Both the position numbers and the translations under genes were made by a program. A stretch of DNA of 64,000 bases from NCBI GenBank assembly GCA_028023455.1, contig JAQFVV010000354.1, positions 684,001 through 748,000 on the forward strand, given 5' to 3'. The notes under the pieces are model-generated. The model ran no database searches, was not told the DNA's origin, and saw only the letters and a program-made list of their open reading frames with translations. Position 1 is the stretch's first letter. Every line of letters starts with the position of its first letter. Below are positions 56,076 to 64,000 of the stretch, piece by piece. The DNA comes from Epiperipatus broadwayi (lineage: Eukaryota > Onychophora > Udeonychophora > Euonychophora > Peripatidae).

Positions 56076-58929
56076 CCTGCATGAAGAAAAAGAATTAATT
56101 GCTCCATTTTAGATCTTTTATACCTAAATACTTAAGTGTACCTTTACCAGGGGAAAAAGGTTTACTGATAATTATCAGCAAATTACGGACTGATCACTGA
56201 AGAAATATTATTGATTTTGGTTCATTGGAAAAATCCCCAATTTCTCTATAAATAGCACGAATAAAATTGTTTAATCATAAATCAAATATGAGAAACAATG
56301 GATTGAAAACTAATTTTAAATTCATTGAGCAAATAAACACATTTTAAAACTCTAGGAACAAATAGGAAGTAAAAAAAGATCCCAAGGCTTATCACCACCC
56401 GATCAAAGTGTCAGTTTTTGTATAACTACGTTTTTCTGGAAAAAGACAAAGGACAAAAGACAAAATGTAGAAGAATAAAAAATCAGGATTGAAAGTAGGA
56501 TTAATTATTTATTTTTGGCACTATATTTATAAATGTATATAAATATTTCTTTTTTTCTTTCATTAACCAATATCAAATTTGTTCTTGAGATTAATTCACC
56601 CACTGTGTGTGTTCTCTTCAGAAGAAGGTGTGTATTTATATTTTGTATTTTATATATATATATTACCAATTTTCTTATATAATTATTATTATTTACATTT
56701 ATAAATTAATCTTGATGCAGAATTCAAATAATATATATATATATATTTAGTATGTGTATTTACTTAATGTAGAAAAAAAGAAAGGTAGTGTTATATTATT
56801 GTTATCTTGGGATTCAGATGCCTCGTCAAAGGCTATAATCATAATTGCTTGAGAAGTTGTGAAGACAACTTGCATGTTTCTACTGGAATGAAACTGTTAA
56901 TTTTAAAAATGGTTTGCTTTATTCACATTCTTTTATGCATTGGTTCTCATTACATAAGTAATACAATATTACCAATGAGGCTCATGAATCCCAGAGCTAT
57001 AATCCAGTGCTGACAAGATATCTTCAAAGAATATGTTTAAACCTAGGTTGTTAGTGATGCCATTCTGGGTCTTGAATAACATAACTGGCCAGAAAATAAT
57101 AAATACTCCAGCTATCTCAGGGTATTATAGGTTGTGATGATCAGGGCATATTACTGTGTAAAGTAAACATTATCAAAAACAGTCTTCAAACTGATACTGT
57201 CTCCTAGTATGCTCATCATGTTTTGTGATTGGGCTAGTAAGCTAGTTACAATTGTGGCCAAGTGTGACCTAATCATAGTAGTGGTTAAATTCTATCCATG
57301 TTGCAGAATCAAACTTTTATAATGCAAAGATAGTCCTATTGGCTACCACATTTACTACTCTGGGAACAATGTCTAGGTCATGTAAATTGTGAGAGAATTA
57401 GGATTTTGTCTCAAATATTTAGCCGATAACCAACTCAGATAATTATTTAATATTGATATCTAAATGGGCATATATTTATCTTTAACAAGATTAAAACAGG
57501 GATGGAATGTACATTACTTTGACTTACTGGCTATTGACAGATTTAGTGACTACTAACTTATTATTCATTGTTTATGTATGAGAGGATGTTGTAGAGATTG
57601 ATGCCCTATAATAAGCTATTTACTAAAAATTCTGTTTTATTTATATCTATAAAACCACAAATATACACACATACCTATATATTCAAATTTTGTTTTTATC
57701 AATGCATCTTTCATCTTAAATCAATTATATTTCAATGATCAACCTTTCTCAGTATGAATGCATTTGAAAGTTACACATCACATTTTTCAAATGAATAAAA
57801 CAGTCATATTTCTTATTGTAATTTAGCTTCTTATAAACATTTAGATATGCTTTAGCTTCATATTGTAAACTTCTGTTTTATGACACATTGCTAAAACCAA
57901 TGATTGCAAGATGCCCATTTCATGCTGCAACAACACTCATCAGCTGATCTAGATTACAATGCCTTGTACATGTCTTCATCATTGTTTAGTATATATAAAT
58001 AGTATTTTTCTATAGTTTGATTACAAGTATCAAACTTCCTGAACTCACAACTTTGACTAAATCCTCATTATAGAAATATATTAATAATTTTTACTTCTTG
58101 TTCATTAAACTAAAGATTATCATTAGTCCAAATGTACACTTTTTAAGTCTTGAATAATAATATGTCAAAGTGTCATAGAAGCATCAACACCCACATATAC
58201 ATAGAAATTTGGCATAACAGAAAAATCTGAAATATGTTCCTAAAAATGATAATGTGCAAAGATGTTCCATTTTATTTTGTCATAGAACATAATATATCAT
58301 TATACTCTACATAAAATAATTAAAAATATTACATCTGATGAGAAAGTAAAAATACTTCTTCTAGCTTTGAAGTAGCAGACATAGTTTAAGCTTATCTTGC
58401 TTAAGTTGATAAATTAGGAAATTGGTACTGTCAAATCCAGAAATGGTGAACTATTATTTTCTCTTTGTACTGTTGACTTTTTCTAAAGGTCAGAGCAATT
58501 AATGCTTAATATTATTAATTATATTGCATAATTTATTGTGAAGAATGGCATTTTCAGCAGCTCTCAAAAAAGAATAACTAAGATAAGAGTGGTAATCATT
58601 AGGTTTTGAAATCTTGGATAGTGAGTATTTGAATACTTTATTATCCTTGTTTTCTTCTAGTTAAGAATGTCCAGTTAAACAAACAGTAACAAATATTGGC
58701 TGGTTTATTTGGATTAGATAAGGGCTATCTATATAAAAGATAAAAATCAAGTCTTAATTTTTTATTTAGTTTGGTTTTGAATCTCATATTGGAGCCATAG
58801 CAGATGGTTGAATATTCATATCATGATGATCTTTACACAGATTTATATGATTCCATTTGCTAAAATAAAAATAAGCTGTTAAATGTGAAGAGTAAAAGAA
58901 TATAAGTTTGTTATCTCATGATTTTAAAG
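56076..58929. other. AT-rich DNA without a recognised gene
   Basis: (AT)n lies near 56650 and 56732. The part at 56800-57420 is less AT-rich and may be an old repeat; the frame at 56807-57013 has no recognisable domain. Confidence 0.45.
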
Positions 58930-59149
58930 TTTTATTGACAATTTTAACTCAAAGAACTCATGGGAAGGCAGAATATTATATTGAAGAACAAGAAATGTTA
59001 TTGGTGTTGTTAGATCAGTTGCAGAGAGATATATATTAATAAACAGATAAAGGATTTGCTATTACGTTTTGTGAATTTGGGAAAAAAACATTTGATAGAG
59101 CAATCTGGAATAAACTTATGATCCAGCTTTAAAAATAAAAGATTATTTT

Positions 59150-59247
59150 CTCATGCATCATAGCATTGGCCGGGAAGCAAACCCGCTAACCCGGGACAAC
59201 TGCTTGTAAAGCAGCTGTCACTGACCTCTCGACCACCAATGCTTGAC
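59150..59247 (-). mobile_element. tRNA-like SINE insertion with 18-bp target duplication
   Basis: An 82-nt tRNA-like core (minus strand, 59243-59162) has a perfect 7-bp acceptor stem AGCATTG / CAATGCT, an A-box-like TGGTCGAGAGG, an anticodon-like stem GCTGC / GCAGT with a 7-base loop, and a B-box-like GGTTTGCTTCC. The extra length suggests a class II (Ser/Leu-type) shape. Direct repeats AAAATAAAAGATTATTTT (59132-59149) and a 17/18 match (59248-59265) flank it, which marks retroposition into the LINE. The T-loop deviates and a short ATGATG-rich tail follows, so it is a SINE or retro-tRNA, not a functional gene. Confidence 0.75.
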
Positions 59248-59751
59248 AAAATAAAAGAGTATTTTGGAAGAAAAGAATATTGATTTGTACTATATATATT
59301 GGGCAAGAATAAGACTTAGACAGAAGATTAATGAAAATAATGAAGTGAATAAAAAAAATAGTTAGGCAAGGATGCAATATGTCACCTGTTTTCTTTGAAT
59401 ATTCATTAAAAGATGTGTTACATAATTATTTAGGTTATAGAGGAGCAAATGTTGAGGGAAGAATAATAAAATATATAAGAATTGCAAATGATATGACTCT
59501 TTTAGCTGAGGATGAAATATGTCTTCAGAATCTGTTAAATATACTGGAGGAAGAATGTTTTGTATATAGAATAAAGATTAATATTGAGAAAGCTAAGTGT
59601 TTAATGATAGGGAGAAATGCAAAAAGGGTACAAATTGAAAATCTATGGTAACACAATTCAACAGGTAAAAAGATTTAAATATTTGGATAGTTAGTTGAGT
59701 CAGGATGGAATAAGTGAAAATGAAGTTAAAAGAAGAGTAGCCTTTGCAAAT

Positions 59752-59802
59752 AAGATATTTATTAAGAAAAAGAAAATTTTTTTCTTTTTCTTAATAAATA
59801 TC
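59752..59802. repeat. Perfect palindrome inside the LINE
   Basis: AGATATTTATTAAGAAAAAG and its exact reverse complement meet around a short A/T centre at about 59775. Confidence 0.85.
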
Positions 59803-60180
59803 TCAATGCCATGTGTGGAGTATACTATTGTATGCTTGTGAAACATGAACAATAGATTGGCAGCATATGAGACGTGTAATGGAAAAGAATGGGAAAAAAA
59901 AATCAGTTGGATGAATGAAATAATAAACGAAACTTTGAAAGGAGTAAATAAAAATAGAAATTTGACTGAGGAAATTAGAAATGGAAAGATAAACAGAATT
60001 GGACATATATTAAGAAGAAAGCATAGTATATGATTTAAAAGTAATGCTGAGTGGAAGCAAAAAGAATCATAAAAGATTGACATTGATGTATGATATAAGA
60101 GATAGAAAGATATGTAGAATTGAGGGGTTAGGTAATGAAGAGAACATATTGGGAAAATAGATATATTGGTGATGTGTCTA

Positions 60181-60654
60181 CTCACTGGATTGGTGATGAT
60201 AAATATATATTGTTTTAAAATGTAAAAATTATTAATTTGAATATTATTATTTCCGAAATTATAACTGCTTTTAATTAATTTATTTTTGGGTGTAAACAAT
60301 CCATTATCATTACTAGTTATCAAAGGTTTACAGCTACATATTTAAATAAGTCTGATTTTCTAGCCTTTCTGTCCTTTTCCTTCTTTCCTCTCGTCTTCTA
60401 TAATATTGTTTGACATGTATTTTATAATTCTTTGATAAAAACGGCATGCTTATTTCAATTCCTATTTATTTCATTACATAGTGTATTATTAAGTGCTAAT
60501 AAAAATAAGTAAATGTGATTATTTATTTTAAAAAAATAGAAATGGAGAGGAGGAGATAGGATTGATTATATATTTAAAGGACGAGTTTCCAGATACTATA
60601 GAAGATATTAAAAAGTAATCGAATCATTGTTCGAGAATTCATAAAACGTTCGAA
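60181..60654. other. AT-rich DNA, nothing recognised
   Basis: No gene is seen. Confidence 0.5.
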
Positions 60655-60745
60655 CGCCTAAGGAACAAAAAATGGAATCGATCCGAGGATCCTACACTCC
60701 AGAACCTAAAACTCTATCATTAGAGTAAACCAAACCAAGTAGAGT
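60655..60745 (-). mobile_element. tRNA-derived SINE-like head
   Basis: Minus strand: TGGTTTACTCTAATGATAGA with a CTC / GAG D-stem, then a good B box GGATCGATTCC at tRNA spacing. The acceptor stem is not clear. No target duplication was found. Confidence 0.5.
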
Positions 60746-61925
60746 GTAATAGAAAGAGTGATATAAAATAGAAAACAGCAGTAGACAATTTTACAGAAAG
60801 AGATAAGTATCCGTTTTTGAAAAATAGGGCATTTGATAGGAACTTTCGGAAAACTGGCCATGTTAAGGTGTAGACAAGATTTTTGAAAAAAAAATACACT
60901 GATGATGGTGATGATAAGAAGTCACTTTCAAATTAATTTATAAATATAATAAAATAATAATGATTTGATTTAGTAGTAATAATTTATAACATTAAACTAT
61001 ATAAAAGGTTAATAGTTTTACGCAGTCAAAGCAGTGACATTTATATAAAAAAAATGCGATGCTTATAATTAATTTTAATGATCTTCTTCCGTTTTGAAAT
61101 CCTTTTTCAAAGATATGTGCCTTCTACAACAATTTTTTTATTACCATTTTAAAGATGTCAAAGTAATTCCGTTTACATTTTAATGCTTTTAAAAATATGC
61201 GCTATGCGGCTCTCATTAAAATAATACCGCCAACATCTCTTGGAGAAAGGAAATGCGATTTAATAAGTTTATATTGTACAGGAATAAAATGACTTCGATA
61301 GTATTAAATTTAATTTATTTAGTTGTTTAAACATTTTAATAGTACAAAAGTAATTTTGAAATTTACATATGTTAAGTTTTCTGCTACAAGATAGATTTTG
61401 GGGTTTGACAACAACATATCCGGATTAAACACTTAATTTACTTACTTCGTTTGATTTGGAACGACAAATTAGACTATTCGGGAAAATATAGCTTATTATT
61501 ACATTTTATTTTAGAAGATAAAATATATGATTAGTAATGTTCTTAATTTATGTTTGTTTTATGTTAAGTAGTGGTCGTTTGAAATATAACTAAGAAAGTT
61601 GTGTAAATTAATTTATATGTTGATGTTTTATTAAATATCAGATATATTAATTTTTAATTGATTTAACGTTTATCTAGGGACTAGGAATAATATGATAATC
61701 TCTATCTTAAAAGTGATTAGTATTAATCATTAACATATTTAACTGAAGTGGACAGTATCAAAGATGTGAATGCAGAAAATTTGATATATGAAGATCAAAT
61801 TTTAACAATTTAATTTTATATTAAAGAAAAATTCTCAACTAAATCAAATTTTTATAAAAATATATCTAATTAAAAGGATTTCAGGATTTTTCAGTCTCTT
61901 CAGCCTCTACCCATCTCAAACAACC
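60746..61925. other. AT-rich DNA, nothing recognised
   Basis: No gene or repeat family is recognised. Confidence 0.5.
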
Positions 61926-62025
61926 AATACACATGACCACATACTTGGGAAAGAGATGCACGATCCCCAAATATATGATACACATGACCACATCCTTGAA
62001 AAAGATATGTGATTCCCAATATACA
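61926..62025. repeat. Two-unit tandem repeat, about 50 bp
   Basis: ATACACATGACCACATACTT, GGGAAAGAGATGCACGAT and CCCCAAATAT are followed by a second copy starting ATACACATGACCACATCCTT. Confidence 0.8.
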
Positions 62026-62039
62026 TTTTGCACAGAATT

Positions 62040-64000
62040 CATCATCATCATCATCATCAACCATTATCAATCCACTGCAGGATGAAGGTCTCTCCAAGTT
62101 TAATCCATCTTCTCCAATCTTTAGCTTCTCTTCTCCACAACACCCCTGCACATTTTCTTATTTCATCCATCCATCTCACATGTGGTCTCTTTCTGGATCT
62201 TTTACAATCTCTTGGAATCCAGTTTAAAATTTCAATTGTCCATCTATTAGCATCTCTTCTAGCAATATGTCCAGCCCAACTCCATTTCAATCTTTTAATT
62301 TTTTCAATAAGGCCAGTAACACCTGTTTGTTGTCTTACCCATACATTGCGTTTTCAATCTCTTCTTGTTACTCCCAACATACATCTCTCCATACTCCTTT
62401 GAGTGGTCTGAAGTCTCTGTATTGCTCTTCTATTAAGTGTCCAAGTCTCAGATCCATAAGTAAGAACTGGTAAAACACATTTGTTAAAAACCATCCTTTT
62501 CAAACACATAGGGATATTTCCTTTTAGTATCAAGTTATTTCTACCAAAAGCACTCCAACCAGTTTAATTCTATGATTAATTTCCTCCATTATGTTTCCAT
62601 CTGTATTAATAATCTGAGAAAGGTATTTGTAACTGTTAACTTCTTCTAATTCCTCATAATCAATCTTTATTTTCATATTCTGAGCAAATCGATTAAACAT
62701 TACTTTAGTCTTTTTAACATTTATCTTTAGTCCTACTTTTCTACTTTCATCTGCTAACTCCTGCAACATTTCCTGCAGCTCTGAAGCATTATTTGCAAAA
62801 ACAACTACATCATCTGTGAAATCTAAATGACTTAAATACTCTCCATTTACTTTCACTCCTTTAGTTTCCCATTTTAATCCACAAAATACTTCTTGCAGCA
62901 CTGCTGTAAAGAGTTTTGGAGATATGTAGTCACCTTGTCTTACACCTTTCTCAATGTTGATTTTTCCAGTATCATTATGTAATCTAATTGTTGCTGTTGC
63001 ATTTTTATAAATATTCTTTAAAATATGACAATATCCTGGATCTATACCTTGATGATCCAATGCTTTAATCACTGAAGAAATGTGTATAGAATCGAATGCC
63101 TTTTCATAATCTACAAATCCAAAACATAATGACAACTCATATTTGTTTGTCCTTTCTATGACTTCTCTCAATACCTGGATATGATCATTGTACTAAAACC
63201 ACTTTTAAATCCAGCTTGTTCTCTAGGTTGGTGGAAATCCAAAGTTCTCTGTAGACGAGTTGTAATTATCTTGGTAAAAATTTTATATAAAACTGATAAA
63301 AGGCTGATAGATCTGTAATTTCTAATATCTTCGTTATCACCTTTTTTAAATATTAATATTATTACTGCATTCTTCCAATCTTCTGGTACATCTTTATCAT
63401 TTAGACATTTGGTATATAACTTTGCTAAAATTGTTTCTATTTCTTCACCTGCTTCTTTTAATATATCAATTATAATTCCATCATTTCCTGGAGCCTTTCC
63501 TTTCTTCATACATTTAATTGCATGTCTCACTTCTTCATTTAAAATTCTGGGCAATTCGGAAGATGTATTAGATATAGGAGGTACTTGTTCTTTATTACTA
63601 TATAATTCTTGATAAAAATCTTCTACCATTTTCATGATGTCATCTCTCTTTTTAGTAATAATTCCATCTTTTTTTCTTATTGCAGATATAAATTTCCTAC
63701 CAATACCAAAATGTTGTTTAACATTTTTGAGACTTTTATTTTTTTCTACAGCTTACCTTGCTATTTCACAGTTATACTTTCTTATATCATTTTCAACTCT
63801 TTTCCGTACCATTTGACAAAATTCGAAATATTCAATTCTTTTTAATACAACATTTTTCTATATCTTCATATTCCTTCTTTTCTTCATAAATTCTTTAGTC
63901 TCAGTAGAAATTTTATTAGTCAATTGCTGCTTTTTTCTGCCAGCTATGTTTGTTGCAGTTTTTAAAAGTGTATCAGTTATTTTCATATTAATTTCATTCA
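62040..64000 (-). pseudogene. RTE-like retrotransposon, second near-full copy, runs off the window
   Basis: The plus-strand view starts with a CAT trinucleotide tail (62041-62059), the 3' tail of the element. Minus-strand ORFs (63635-63168, 63171-62530, 62290-62057) follow residues about 285-805 of the 17.2-kb ORF almost word for word: APGNDGI, FVDYEKAFDS, RQGDYISPKLF, and FTDDVV in place of FADDVV, then the WIPRDCKRSRKRPHVRWMDE C-terminus. The window edge matches position about 17727 of the other copy at the same distance from the 3' end. At least two frameshifts (near 63170 and 62540) make it inactive. Confidence 0.92.

Larger units (their letters stand above)
58930..60180 (+). pseudogene. 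Second non-LTR retrotransposon, decayed, split by an insertion
   Basis: The RT begins with GKAEYYIEEQE-like sequence, motif A appears as GKKTFDRAIWNKLM near 59080-59125, and after the tRNA-like insertion come RQGCNMSPVFF and IANDMTLLAEDEICLQNLLN (catalytic Asp pair changed to ND). The C-terminal part has SWMNEIINETLKGVNKNRNL and RIGHILRRKHS. The order matches RTE-related elements of the GHILRR type, different from the 17.2-kb family. Stops, shifts and the lost Asp exclude activity. Confidence 0.8.

Noticed and set aside
59162-59243. Functional tRNA gene
   Set aside because: The T-loop departs from the TTC-R-A consensus, the isoacceptor is inconsistent with its length, and it is flanked by an 18-bp target duplication.
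59186-59377. 63-residue minus-strand ORF
   Set aside because: It runs through the tRNA-like insertion and LINE antisense; no protein character.
61900-62473. Several short ORFs on both strands around the RTE tail
   Set aside because: Apart from the minus-strand C-terminal RTE frame, they are shadows or tail-repeat translations (poly-His, poly-Asp).

Overview
This is a eukaryotic, almost certainly metazoan, nuclear window. It is very AT-rich, has no operon-like gene packing, and carries long (AT)n, (GA)n and trinucleotide microsatellites. It is filled with remnants of animal-type transposons: RTE-like and other non-LTR retrotransposons, Penelope-like elements (PLEs), hAT, and possible mariner, Merlin/IS1016-type and piggyBac-like pieces, plus tRNA-derived SINE-like heads. 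The species cannot be fixed from sequence alone. The combination would fit a repeat-rich marine invertebrate such as a cephalopod or cnidarian, but that is a guess. No complete host gene is visible. A few short open stretches behind good splice acceptors (28545, 16327, 50740, 52984, 55897, all on +) look like isolated exons of long-intron genes; I could not name any of them.

Layout. 0-6 kb: repeats, a 520-bp (GA)n/G tract, a degenerate RTE tail, a long inverted-repeat element and a hAT transposase C-terminus. 6-15 kb: a possible piggyBac-like element, a SINE-like head, a 69-bp minisatellite, a palindromic short element with a 14-bp target duplication, and a PLE endonuclease fragment broken by (AT)n. 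15.6-16.5 kb: a full foldback element inserted in the polypyrimidine tract of a splice acceptor, followed by a candidate terminal exon. 17.2-19.7 kb: the best ORF of the window, a 5'-truncated RTE-like retrotransposon. 20.1-23.4 kb: a PLE endonuclease tail with a hammerhead-like motif, telomere-like repeats, a 48-bp tandem array and a frameshifted PLE reverse transcriptase. 24-43 kb: mostly decayed repeats. 43.3-44.3 kb: a hAT element with a perfect 8-bp target duplication. 46-56 kb: microsatellites, transposase remnants, exon candidates and a LINE C-terminus with a zinc knuckle. 58.9-60.2 kb: a decayed LINE carrying a tRNA-like insertion with an 18-bp target duplication. 62.0 kb to the end: a second, very similar RTE copy on the minus strand.

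The most unusual signal is a dispersed foldback family, here called FB1, with at least seven copies. Its ends are inverted repeats like those of a DNA transposon, yet three insertions have 12, 15 and 14-bp target duplications, as expected of a retroelement. Its arms carry a hammerhead-ribozyme-like order (CTGAYGA, short stem, GAAAC, NUH). Similar motifs lie at the 3' end of the PLE endonuclease remnant (20.1 kb) and in a second inverted-repeat element (28.0 kb). My inference is that FB1 is a non-autonomous, PLE-related retroelement with inverted terminal units. The ribozyme fold is imperfect and activity is unproven.
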